The notes under the pieces are model-generated. The model did no database searches and was not told the origin of the DNA. It saw only the letters and a program-made list of their open reading frames with translations. From the NCBI GenBank assembly GCA_040218535.1, contig JAVJRG010000012.1:1116001-1180000 (forward strand): 64,000 nt of DNA, given 5' to 3'. Origin of the DNA: Lacipirellulaceae bacterium (lineage in GTDB: Bacteria > Planctomycetota > Planctomycetia > Pirellulales > Lacipirellulaceae). This document shows, one piece after another, positions 7,673 through 15,691 of the stretch (position 1 is its first letter; each line of letters begins with the position of its first letter). Position numbers and translations under genes: made by a program.

Positions 7673-10198
7673 ATGGATGTGCAAGCACTCATTCAGCGAA
7701 TCCAAACAAGGCGTGACTATGCCGGACAACTCGAACATCTCGAAGTCCTTCCCGAAAGGCCGGGGCAGTTCGCCAGCCCGGACCAGCCGCTTCCAGAAGC
7801 CATTGAGCGAGTCCTCAACAAGCGTGGGATCGAGCAACTCTATTCGCATCAGACCGCAGCCTTAGAAGCCGCCCGTGCGCGCGAAGATTGGGTCACTGTC
7901 ACGGGCACGGCAAGTGGAAAAACGCTTTGCTATCAGTTGCCGATCTTTGAATCGATCCTCTCTGGTGACGCTCGCGCGTTGTGTTTGTATCCCACGAAGG
8001 CGCTCGCTCAGGATCAACTGAAAGGCATCTTGGAACTGGTGGCTGACGACGATCAATTAGCCTCTGCCGTCAGACCAGGCGTGTTCGATGGCGATACCCC
8101 GATCGCCCAGCGGAAGCGGATTCGCAATGAAGCTTCACTCGTCCTCTCCAACCCCGACATGCTGCACGCGGCCATCTTGCCCTACCATCCCAAGTGGGCG
8201 GAGTTCTTCAGCACGCTTCAGTTCGTGGTGATCGACGAAGTCCACACCTACCGTGGGATCCTTGGGGCCCATGTGTCAGCCGTTCTGCGGAGGCTTATGC
8301 GCATCTGCAAGCATTACGGCAGCGACCCGACGTTCCTGGCAACCAGCGCCACCATTGCCAATCCGGGTGAGCTAGCTGGAAAGCTCTTGGATCGCGAGGT
8401 GAAGGTCATCGACGAAGACGGCTCTCCGCGAGGACGGAAGTACTTCGCACTCTGGAATCCAGCGCCATTGGGAGAAGATTCCCTCGCACGGCGCAGCGCT
8501 GCCGACGATGCCGTTACTTGGATGACCGAGGCGATTGACGCTGAGGGACAGGCACTCGCCTTCACGCGAACGCGGCAAGCGGCAGAACTAGTCCAGCGGT
8601 ACGCACGCGAGCGCCTCACCGATCAGCAATCACCCCACGCCCAGAAAGTGCGCGCTTATCGCGGCGGTTATCTTCCGAATGAACGCCGGCAGATCGAACA
8701 TGATTTGTTCTCCGGCACGCTGCGCGGCGTCGCGACGACGAACGCCCTGGAACTCGGCATCGACATCGGCTCGTTAGACGTTGCGCTGATGGTCAACTAT
8801 CCGGGGACGATCGCCAGTTGCTGGCAGCAAGCTGGTCGCAGCGGCAGGACCACAGAAGAGAGTCTTGCCGTATTGCTTGCAGGAAACGACCCGGTCGACC
8901 AGTACCTGTTGCGACACCCTGAGTACTTCTTCGCCCAATCACCTGAGCATGCCGTCGTTGATGCGAACAATCCCTATGTCCTGGCCCGTCACCTCCCTTG
9001 TGCGGCCTTCGAATTGCCGCTCACCGAAGAAGACTTCACCTCGTTTGGTCCCTTGTCAGAGCCGATCGTTGACGTTCTTTGCGAGGAAGAAAAACTGGCC
9101 GAAGTTCGGGGGCAGTTTTATCATCCGGGGGGCTCGAATCCGGCTGTAGCCGTGTCGCTTCGCAACATGAGCGACAACATGGTGAACATCGTTCTCATTG
9201 GCGGGAGCGACTACAAAAAGCAACCAGGCCCAACGATTGATAACCTGGGTCGTCACGAAGCAGGCATGCAGCCGCATCGCACGTCGGAGAAGCCCCACGC
9301 CGGCTTGGCCGCCACCAGGCATGGCGAAACCAGTCACGTCGTGCTTGCCAATGTCGACTCGATCAGTGCGCCCGAGTTGGTCTACCCCGAGGCCATTTAC
9401 TTGCACAACGGGCAAACACATTTGGTCCGCGAACTCGACTTGCAAGGAAAAATCGCTTACGTCGAACGACGCGAGACGGACTACTACACGCAAGCCGTGC
9501 TTGAGCAGAACGTTGTGATCGTCGAAACGCGCGAACTCGTAACTGACGAGAGCCGGGTCGTCCCGACCCCGGACGAAGTCGAGCAGAAAGCCACCGTCGG
9601 CTACGGCGATGTCGACGTGACTTGGCAAACCGTTGCTTTCAAGAAGATCAAATTCGGAACGAAAGAAAACATCGGCATGGGTCCGGTCGATATTCCATCA
9701 CAGCAGCTTTCGACGACCGCGTTGTGGCTCGCGCCTGACGATTCCGTGCGGGCAGAACTCAAGGCGGCTGGCCTCAAGCCGAACGAAGGCCTAGTCGGAT
9801 TGCGAAACCTGGCTGTCGTGACGCTCCCGATGATCGCCATGTGCGACGCCCGCGATATCGGTGGCGTAGTCGAAAGCCAAAACCTAGGTCGCCCGACGAT
9901 GATTCTCTACGATCGTTATCCAGGTGGGCTTGGCTATTGCGAACAAGGACGCCGTCACCTCGATCAGCTTCTCTCCCTATGCCAGCAGCTAGTCTCCGAG
10001 TGCCCGTGCGAGGCAGGTTGCCCCAGTTGCGTCGGGCTGGCCGACCAGGGCAGCGGCGTCCACAGCGACCCCGATCTGAAGCGTGGCCACCCCATGCCGA
10101 ACAAGCAGGCGACCATGAAATTATTGGAATTGCTTTGTGCTGAACAAACGTGTGAAATGATCGGAGAAGCTGACATCCCCTCAACGATCAGCGTTTAG
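7673..10198 (+). CDS. mrfA: MrfA-like DEAD/DEAH-box helicase with C-terminal zinc-binding domain
   Basis: 841 residues from the ATG at 7673, which has AAGGAGAG nine bases upstream. Superfamily 2 helicase motifs appear in order: TGTASGKT (Walker A, ~76), DEVH (~187), SATI (~224) and QQAGRSGRT (motif VI, ~384). The C-terminal part has the DUF1998-type layout ending in a four-cysteine cluster, CPCEAGCPSC, near 775-785. This is the arrangement of Bacillus subtilis MrfA (YprA), a 3'-5' DNA helicase that repairs mitomycin C damage independently of UvrA. The next gene encodes a matching MrfB-like exonuclease 36 bases away, which strengthens the call. The role in DNA-adduct repair here is inferred by homology. 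Confidence 0.88.
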   Translation: MDVQALIQRIQTRRDYAGQLEHLEVLPERPGQFASPDQPLPEAIERVLNKRGIEQLYSHQTAALEAARAREDWVTVTGTASGKTLCYQLPIFESILSGDARALCLYPTKALAQDQLKGILELVADDDQLASAVRPGVFDGDTPIAQRKRIRNEASLVLSNPDMLHAAILPYHPKWAEFFSTLQFVVIDEVHTYRGILGAHVSAVLRRLMRICKHYGSDPTFLATSATIANPGELAGKLLDREVKVIDEDGSPRGRKYFALWNPAPLGEDSLARRSAADDAVTWMTEAIDAEGQALAFTRTRQAAELVQRYARERLTDQQSPHAQKVRAYRGGYLPNERRQIEHDLFSGTLRGVATTNALELGIDIGSLDVALMVNYPGTIASCWQQAGRSGRTTEESLAVLLAGNDPVDQYLLRHPEYFFAQSPEHAVVDANNPYVLARHLPCAAFELPLTEEDFTSFGPLSEPIVDVLCEEEKLAEVRGQFYHPGGSNPAVAVSLRNMSDNMVNIVLIGGSDYKKQPGPTIDNLGRHEAGMQPHRTSEKPHAGLAATRHGETSHVVLANVDSISAPELVYPEAIYLHNGQTHLVRELDLQGKIAYVERRETDYYTQAVLEQNVVIVETRELVTDESRVVPTPDEVEQKATVGYGDVDVTWQTVAFKKIKFGTKENIGMGPVDIPSQQLSTTALWLAPDDSVRAELKAAGLKPNEGLVGLRNLAVVTLPMIAMCDARDIGGVVESQNLGRPTMILYDRYPGGLGYCEQGRRHLDQLLSLCQQLVSECPCEAGCPSCVGLADQGSGVHSDPDLKRGHPMPNKQATMKLLELLCAEQTCEMIGEADIPSTISV

Positions 10199-10234
10199 CC
10201 GCTGAGCTTGCTCCGCGTCTGTTAGAAGTCCTTG

Positions 10235-11122
10235 ATGAACGATTCGTTGCGCCTTCGACTGGAAGCACTTAACCGCGGACCGCTGCCTGCTCCGAAGGTG
10301 ACGGCTTCCGTGGCGAAACCGCGAGCGCCATTAAAAGCCTCATCGAAAGCCTCATCGAAAGCTTCGCCGAAAGCGAAGCGCAGATCGGCCACTCAGCGAG
10401 CGACTCGTCCAGGGCAAGTACCACCTCTTCCCGGCTTGGTCCGTCGAGGGGAAGCGGTTTCCAACGAATGCGGCGAGCATCTTCTCATTCAGATTCCTTT
10501 AGAGACACTTTGGCCCGGCGGTGAGCAACTCGTCCGTCGGCGAGCAGCCCACCTTTCTGATGGTGGAACTGAAGAGGCATTCGCTGCGGGCTTTCCCAGC
10601 AACCAGTTGCTGCTCGACCTAGAAACCTGCGGGCTTTCCGGCTGCCCACTGTTCCTGGTAGGTCTGTTACGCGAAGTAGAAGGACAGTTGGCGGTTGAAC
10701 TGCTCTTGGCGCGCGACTATTCGGAAGAAGCCGCGGTGCTGAAGAGTCTCTGGCAACGGATCACTCCCGAGACAGTCCTGGCAACGTACAACGGCAAGAG
10801 TTTCGACTGGCCGATGGTGCAAGATCGGACGATTCGCCATCGCCTATTCATTGGCGAGCAACCCCCGCGGCCAGTTCACGTTGATTTCCTCCATTTGGCC
10901 CGCCGTCGCTGGCGCGGGCAGTTTGCTGATTGCAAACTTCAAACGCTAGAACGAAACGTTTGCGGACGGCTGCGGACGGATGATATTCCTGGCAGCCAAA
11001 TCCCGGCGGCTTATGAGCAGTATGTCCGCACAGGATTCGAGCGCGAGATGGATTCGATCTTACTGCACAACGCCATCGACTTGGTTACGCTCTTGGACTT
11101 AGGAATGCGACTTGTCGCTTAG
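10235..11122 (+). CDS. mrfB: MrfB-like DnaQ-fold 3'-5' exonuclease
   Basis: 295 residues. An RNase H-like exonuclease core starts at about residue 125: DLETCG (Exo I, D-x-E), YNGKSFDWP (Exo II) and HNAIDL (Exo III, H-x3-D, ~278), so the metal-binding acidic residues are present. B. subtilis MrfB (YprB) has the same fold and partners with MrfA in mitomycin C repair; here the gene follows the helicase directly. It lacks the C-terminal TPR domain known from YprB. The N-terminal ~90 residues are basic and disordered, with a short tandem KASSKASSKASPK caused by a 12-base DNA repeat near 10331-10375. The ATG at 10235 is preferred over a TTG just before it. Confidence 0.83.
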   Translation: MNDSLRLRLEALNRGPLPAPKVTASVAKPRAPLKASSKASSKASPKAKRRSATQRATRPGQVPPLPGLVRRGEAVSNECGEHLLIQIPLETLWPGGEQLVRRRAAHLSDGGTEEAFAAGFPSNQLLLDLETCGLSGCPLFLVGLLREVEGQLAVELLLARDYSEEAAVLKSLWQRITPETVLATYNGKSFDWPMVQDRTIRHRLFIGEQPPRPVHVDFLHLARRRWRGQFADCKLQTLERNVCGRLRTDDIPGSQIPAAYEQYVRTGFEREMDSILLHNAIDLVTLLDLGMRLVA

Positions 11123-11134
11123 CCAAAAAGGCGT

Positions 11135-11881
11135 TTATTCCAGATTGTCCAACGCATCCGGGCCAGGAGTTCTGCTAGGCTCTTTTGAAGTCGCAGGTCG
11201 ACTCTGTTGGGTAAGGCCAGAGACCTCAAGAACGATCTGCCAGCCACCTTCGATGCGGCGAAACTGAACTTGCTCAGTCGCATCCCCTGAAACGATCGTC
11301 CCTTTGGCGGTGTCTTCACTCGACTCGTCAATGGTAAGCTCACCGTCGAGAACCTGCAGCGGAGCTTTCCCGGGATTCAGCTTCGCCAATAACGACAGCA
11401 TTGCCGAGGTGAAGCCGTGGATGTCATTGATCCGCTTTCCAAGTTGTCTCATTGCCACCGTGTCGGAAAGTGTCTGGGCAGTAAATGGAGGAAGGTTATT
11501 AAGCACCTTTGCGTCGATTTTGTAGCGATCGAAGATCTCGTTCATGGCGGTGATGGCCGCCTGGGTTCCTTCTCCGCGTTTGTCGCCACGAAACATCGCG
11601 TAATCAGCCGCGACCCGGTTGAGGTGCCCCCGATAAAGGAGAAGTCCACCTAGCTGTTGCTGTGTTTCCACCGTCATGCAGTCGAGAGCGGCTTCGAAGT
11701 CGTCCTGGCTAGCTGCGATGGTCATGGCATCGTAGCAATCCTGTGGTGATTCGTACCGGACAATGTCACGAGTGTTCTCATTGGCTGGCTTCACCCGCTC
11801 GATGCTAAAGCCGCAGCCGCAACAGACTGCGATCGTGATCAACACAGTCAAGTTTGTTCGTTGATAGAAATGCAGGATCAT
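11135..11881 (-). CDS. Putative secreted lipoprotein of unknown function
   Basis: 248 residues beginning with a hydrophobic stretch (LTVLITIAVCCGCGF) that looks like a lipoprotein signal with several cysteines, although no perfect lipobox is formed. The mature part is mainly helical and acidic, and ends in a Pro/Ser/Thr-rich tail. A short beta segment (VQFRRIEGGWQIVLE) near residue 215 recalls DUF4878/NTF2-like lipoproteins, but that is only a resemblance. The gene converges with mrfB, with 12 bases between stops. Confidence 0.6.
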   Translation of the reverse strand: MILHFYQRTNLTVLITIAVCCGCGFSIERVKPANENTRDIVRYESPQDCYDAMTIAASQDDFEAALDCMTVETQQQLGGLLLYRGHLNRVAADYAMFRGDKRGEGTQAAITAMNEIFDRYKIDAKVLNNLPPFTAQTLSDTVAMRQLGKRINDIHGFTSAMLSLLAKLNPGKAPLQVLDGELTIDESSEDTAKGTIVSGDATEQVQFRRIEGGWQIVLEVSGLTQQSRPATSKEPSRTPGPDALDNLE

Positions 11882-11930
11882 AATGTATGCAGAAGAGAAA
11901 AAGCGATCGCTGTGAGGACTGTCTTAAGTC

Positions 11931-12134
11931 GTCAACGAATTTCACGAATCACACGAAGTATAGATAAATAGTTGCAGAATAGGGAAGAGATGCCTACGTC
12001 GTCGAGAAACAAATAGGTGTTGCCCAGAAGCGTGCCAGGAAGACGGATTTTTTGAATCCGCAATTCGGCGAGGTTAGTGACTCAGGTTTGGCAGAATTCA
12101 AGATCGATTTTTGTGATTCGTGAATTTCGTTGAC
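11931..12134. repeat. MITE-like element with 23-bp terminal inverted repeats
   Basis: Arms at 11931-11953 and 12112-12134 match as inverted repeats at 22 of 23 positions; each starts GTCAACGAA at its outer end. Inside the arm, a CACGAATC-type 8-9-base unit recurs (ACGAA, CACGAA, CACGAAG). Total length is 204 bases and there is no coding potential inside. No target-site duplication was found at the edges. Similar TTCGTGnnATTCGTG-rich repeats are scattered in many bacterial genomes, so this may be a non-autonomous element or a long hairpin of unknown role. Confidence 0.6.
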
Positions 12135-12156
12135 CAACAACCTCTCGATGCCCAAG

Positions 12157-12199
12157 AAAAAAGCCGCGTGCGAAGCTCTAGGCGACGCACGCGGCTTTT
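12157..12199 (-). terminator. Strong Rho-independent terminator
   Basis: A perfect 14-bp stem (AAGCCGCGTGCG core at 12161-12172 against CGCACGCGGCTT at 12186-12197) with a 13-base loop. On the minus strand it is followed by six Ts (12162-12157), so it fits a transcript coming from the right; on the plus strand there are four Ts only. No protein gene was confidently identified on the minus strand that this terminator would serve. Confidence 0.75.
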
Positions 12200-12480
12200 A
12201 TAAACAAACCTCCGGTCTCATTGCGACAGGGAAGAGTCGCTGGAAGAAAGGCGTGCCTCGAACAGCGCTGCGCGCTGCCATATTGCCGAAGCAGGCCAAT
12301 CCAATATTTAGGTCCTCCCGACGGATGTGACCAGGAAGTTTGGCTTGTGTCCTCGCAGTGCAAGCCTGCAAGGTGATGTTTGTATGGTTGTTCGACCCTC
12401 CGATACTAACCAGATCGGCACGCCGGTCAAACGGCTTCAACGTCATACCGCGAGGGAGCGAAACTTTACACCACAATTCT
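12200..12480 (-). ncRNA. Candidate structured RNA ending at the terminator
   Basis: The strand leading into the terminator at 12157-12199 contains several potential stems in a row: GGCTTG...CAAGCC (13-base loop), CAGCGC-GCA-GCGCTG, AATATTG...CAATAT, and CGAT...ATCG. The best open frame here (12198-12476, minus) gives a 92-residue protein with no domain, and its stop falls inside the terminator boundary. A small RNA such as a 6S-like RNA is therefore possible, but no family signature (6S, tmRNA, RNase P, SRP) was recognised and the 5' end is a guess. Confidence 0.25.
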
Positions 12481-12646
12481 ACCTCGCGAAATAGCTGTCG
12501 GCTGGTTTTTCTCCGATCTCAAGCGGTGGAGCAAAACGCGTGCCGCTTGTCGGTCCAAGCATTCCTCGTGAAAGTCGCCTTGCGGTAGCGTTCGGGTTTT
12601 TCCTACAACCCGCAACGGACCAGTACACGGGTAAGGAAACCAACAC

Positions 12647-13054
12647 ATGGGCATAGATTTTCGAGGAAGACATTCTGCGTTAGGACAGTGGATTTTTTTC
12701 GCGATCTTCGCCGGAATTTTTTTACTGGCTGCGACTCCCTTACTGCGTGCCCAGCAGTCTCGCGGAGTCACGATCAGTCAAGCGGGTGCCCGAGGGCAGG
12801 CAGGTCGTCAGGTAGCACTGAGAGACCAATTGCGAGTTGGACTAAAGGCTCGCACCAAGTCGGACATTCAATTCGTTGACACCGTTGTGCTAGCCGTTGC
12901 TCAAGGTCGGCTACCACGCCGCTTGGTGGACAGCACATTCCTCTGGGCACGCCAGCGTTCGAAGACCCGCCCAGGGGCTCACAAGCTGCGTCCTATGGTT
13001 TATTTTCAGCCTGCTCTGACTCTCCAGGCGCGGCGACTTGGTGTTTTGCTCTAG
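12647..13054 (+). CDS. Small basic secreted protein of unknown function
   Basis: 135 residues. A signal peptide is clear: GQWIFFAIFAGIFLLAATPLLRAQQ, cleaved probably after RAQ near residue 37. The mature ~98 residues are strongly basic (many Arg, few acidic) with no known domain. An AAGGAAA ribosome site lies about 9 bases before the ATG at 12647. It stands alone between the putative RNA region and the histone-like gene. Basic exported peptides of this kind are common in planctomycetes, but no function is known. Confidence 0.6.
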   Translation: MGIDFRGRHSALGQWIFFAIFAGIFLLAATPLLRAQQSRGVTISQAGARGQAGRQVALRDQLRVGLKARTKSDIQFVDTVVLAVAQGRLPRRLVDSTFLWARQRSKTRPGAHKLRPMVYFQPALTLQARRLGVLL

Positions 13055-13241
13055 CCAACAGACACATCACCGAATGAAGCCTTGTCAGCAGTAGCTTCGC
13101 CTGGGTGAAGCGGTTTCCATGGCATTTAGTTGCTGCGGGCCGCCACTAGGCGTGTTCTGGCCTGTTTGTTAAGATGCGTAGCCTACGATTACTGACCTAG
13201 CCGCGTCTTCAAGCGGCTTCTTTCTCCTGGAAACGTTGTCG

Positions 13242-13583
13242 ATGGCCAAGAAGACCGCTAAGAAAAAGACCCCCGCCAAGAAAGCCACCAAAAAGGCTCC
13301 GGCCAAGAAGAAGACGGCCAAAAAAGCGGCAACCAAGAAAAAGGCCAAGAAAAAGGCAGCCGACGACGACAAGCCCGTCAAGAAAAAGAAGAAGGCCGCC
13401 AAGCGGAAACGCACTGCCAAGGTCGTTAGGCTGAAAGCCTACTGGGGCGTGTTTAATCAGTCGCTCAAACGTGTTGAACTCTTCGAGCACAACGAGCGCA
13501 AGCAAGCCGAGAAAAAGGCTCAAGAACTGAGCAAGAAGACGCCCCACTTTGTGCAGCCGGTGAAAGAGCTGATTGACGAATAA
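13242..13583 (+). CDS. Histone H1-like Lys/Ala-rich DNA-binding protein
   Basis: 113 residues. The first ~60 consist almost entirely of Lys, Ala, Thr and Pro in AKK/PAKK repeats, the composition of eukaryotic H1 tails and chlamydial Hc2 proteins. The remaining half is a compact domain (VRLKAYWGVFNQSLKRVELF) followed by a basic helix. Planctomycetes have condensed nucleoids, and proteins of this type are thought to bind DNA non-specifically; that role is inferred. The ATG at 13242 was chosen over an in-frame TTG six bases upstream. It converges with the receiver-domain gene, 32 bases apart. Confidence 0.75.
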   Translation: MAKKTAKKKTPAKKATKKAPAKKKTAKKAATKKKAKKKAADDDKPVKKKKKAAKRKRTAKVVRLKAYWGVFNQSLKRVELFEHNERKQAEKKAQELSKKTPHFVQPVKELIDE

Positions 13584-13615
13584 GGTAGGTTGCTAAGAAC
13601 CGGGCGACTTGTCAC

Positions 13616-13987
13616 TTAGCCGAGAATCGGTTGCAACTTTTCAAGCGTTTCGGGCTTGTCGTATTCCAGCTTGCCGAATCCACGCTCGGCACCGAGCTTG
13701 ACCGCGGCATCTTGGTGCTCTTCGTAGTTCGTGATAATCATCACTGGTACGTTAGCGATTGCAGGGTCCGCTTTAATTGCCTTCAGCGTATCGGTCCCGT
13801 CGGTATAGTCGTGATCGAGCTTGCGGTTGATCACTACTAAGTCGAAAGGCTGCTTCTTCAGCAAAGCGACCGTGTCTTCCGGGCCATGTGTCTGCGAGAC
13901 CTCACAGTCGAAGTTGCTGGTGAAAAAGTGCTTGATGGCCGTGTGATCGGGCACGCAGTTGCCGACGTCGAGAACTTGCTTGGACAT
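13616..13987 (-). CDS. Stand-alone receiver-like protein lacking the phosphoacceptor Asp
   Basis: 123 residues, the length of a CheY-like receiver domain. The fold pattern is present: an N-terminal strand, FDLVVINRKLDHD for beta-3, VMIITNYEE with the conserved Thr (~87) for beta-4, and FGKLEYDKP with the conserved Lys (~107). However, the phosphoacceptor position is Asn54 (VVIN instead of xxxD), and the acidic pair at the end of beta-1 is replaced by Gly9-Asn10. It is therefore probably a phosphorylation-independent pseudo-receiver, perhaps binding a partner or ligand. No histidine kinase is nearby. Confidence 0.75.
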   Translation of the reverse strand: MSKQVLDVGNCVPDHTAIKHFFTSNFDCEVSQTHGPEDTVALLKKQPFDLVVINRKLDHDYTDGTDTLKAIKADPAIANVPVMIITNYEEHQDAAVKLGAERGFGKLEYDKPETLEKLQPILG

Positions 13988-14136
13988 TCTTGATCTTCGA
14001 TGTGTTGATGTTTTTTACGCTGGTCGGGCTTGAGCTGGAGTGCTTCGGCCTGTCCCTTATTCTAGCATCGTTCTCACAGGCGACGAAAGTGATAGGATGG
14101 TGTCAGCTCACCAAAAGTAACAGGGATCGCTAGCAA

Positions 14137-15525
14137 GTGACCGCTCAGTTGACGAAATCGCAGGATCGATTCTGCAGTCGCAGTTGGGCGACGATTGATC
14201 TGCTGAGGGTACCGCACATTCACGCAAGCGTTCCCGGCAAGCAGTCCCAGGTAATACACGAACGCTGCACGAAGCATTTCTACGGACTCTCCAGCCATAC
14301 CCGCCTGTTTCCTGTTGCCTTCGAGTCTGGCGAGGGCTGTGTTCTTACTGATGCCGATGGAAATCGTTTTCTCGATTTCTCCTCAGGCATCTGTGTGGCG
14401 ACCTTGGGGCATGGACATCCCAAAGTTGCCCAGGCCATTAGTCGACAGACGCGACAGCTCTCAAACTGTCATGATTTTTCGACGCGTGTCAAAGCTGAGC
14501 TGGTTGAGACACTAGCCAGATTATTGCCAAGCGAACTGAACTGCTTTCAGTTCTATGATTCTGGTGCGACGGCAATCGAAGCAGCATTGAGGTTGATGCG
14601 TGCGGTGACCGGGCGAGCCGGGTTGCTCTCGTGTCAGGATGACTATCACGGGAGAACCTTTTTAACCTCATCCCTATCTGGAACAGAACAAGAGTCGTTT
14701 CCCGCAGAAGTTGCTACGCACCTTCTACCGCGACCCAATGTCTACCGCCCCTGCTGGATGACCGACGAAGGTCAGATCGATACCAACGCGTACTTGGAGC
14801 ACTATGCCACGTACTTAGACCAGCGGCCTGCTAAGAGTATCGCTGGAATTGTCCTTGAGCCCATTCAAGGTTGGGCCGGTACGATCATTCCACCTGATGA
14901 CTTCTTTCCAAAGCTACGGCAATTTTGCGACGAGCGTGACTTGATCCTGATGGCTGATGAAGTGCTCACCGGCTGGGGGCGGACTGGCGAGTGGCTTTGT
15001 CTCAATCGTTGGGATACGACCCCCGATGTTGCCGTCATCGGAAAGTCACTGGGCAACGGATTCCCGGTTAGTTGCTTGGCAGTCCATGAAAAACATCGCG
15101 ACGCCTTAGACGGCCTTAAAGCCTCAACCAGCACCGGGGGCAATCCCGTCGCCTGTGCCGCGGCGCTTGCTGTTTCGCGGACTATCGAGCAAGAACAACT
15201 GCTTGCTTACTCCAAGCACTTAAGCGAAGTAGCCCTCAATCGCATGGAGCAGATGAAGCAGCAACACCCGATTATCGGTGACGTTCGAGCAGTCGGTTGC
15301 CTGATGGGGATTGAGTTCGTCAAGGATCGCCAAACCAAAGAGCCATTCCTGGAAGCCGGGCGGCAAGTCTACGAGCGAATATTTTCTCGCGGCGTTGCTT
15401 TGGTGCCAGCAGGCCATATTCTGAGGCTGACTCCGCCCATCGTTATGGACGAACCTGCTTTGCTTTGCGGATTGGAGATCATCAGTGAAGCGATTGGCGA
15501 AGTTTCTCGCGAGCTAAATTGCTAA
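14137..15525 (+). CDS. Class III pyridoxal-phosphate aminotransferase
   Basis: 462 residues from a GTG at 14137. The family marks are all present: DFSSGICVATLGHGHP near the N-terminus, YDSGATAIEAAL for phosphate binding, EPIQGWAG, the ADEVLTGWGRTGEW segment whose Asp contacts the PLP ring nitrogen (~272), and GKSLGNGFP with the Schiff-base Lys (~301). Members use ornithine, acetylornithine, 4-aminobutyrate or similar amines with 2-oxoglutarate; the exact substrate cannot be read from motifs. The first ~30 residues exceed the family norm, so the true start may be later. No pathway neighbour identifies the substrate. Confidence 0.85.
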   Translation: MTAQLTKSQDRFCSRSWATIDLLRVPHIHASVPGKQSQVIHERCTKHFYGLSSHTRLFPVAFESGEGCVLTDADGNRFLDFSSGICVATLGHGHPKVAQAISRQTRQLSNCHDFSTRVKAELVETLARLLPSELNCFQFYDSGATAIEAALRLMRAVTGRAGLLSCQDDYHGRTFLTSSLSGTEQESFPAEVATHLLPRPNVYRPCWMTDEGQIDTNAYLEHYATYLDQRPAKSIAGIVLEPIQGWAGTIIPPDDFFPKLRQFCDERDLILMADEVLTGWGRTGEWLCLNRWDTTPDVAVIGKSLGNGFPVSCLAVHEKHRDALDGLKASTSTGGNPVACAAALAVSRTIEQEQLLAYSKHLSEVALNRMEQMKQQHPIIGDVRAVGCLMGIEFVKDRQTKEPFLEAGRQVYERIFSRGVALVPAGHILRLTPPIVMDEPALLCGLEIISEAIGEVSRELNC

Positions 15526-15622
15526 TGTTTCCTCAACGCCTTAATTGAGAGTCAGGGCGTCCATTCTTAAATTGAGTCTTGCTCTCAACAAGAATCGAAG
15601 CTAGGCAATGATTGCAATGCCG

Positions 15623-15651
15623 TTGCCAACCTAGGCTTTTCTGCGGTTAAT
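15623..15651 (+). promoter_or_regulatory. Possible sigma-70-type promoter for the ferritin-like gene
   Basis: TTGCCA at 15623-15628 and GTTAAT at 15646-15651 are separated by 17 bases and lie about 40 bases before the start codon of the ferritin-like gene. The match is moderate and based on sequence only. Confidence 0.3.
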
Positions 15652-15691
15652 GAAATTCCGAACGAACGATCATTAAACATGGAGAGCTATC

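Noticed and set aside
12381-12403. GTTCGACCCTCC resembling a tRNA T-arm
   Set aside because: No acceptor stem, D-arm or anticodon arm could be paired around it on either strand.
12198-12476. A 92-residue minus-strand frame ending at the terminator
   Set aside because: Protein-like features are lacking and the interval has many stem-loops; better treated as a possible RNA.
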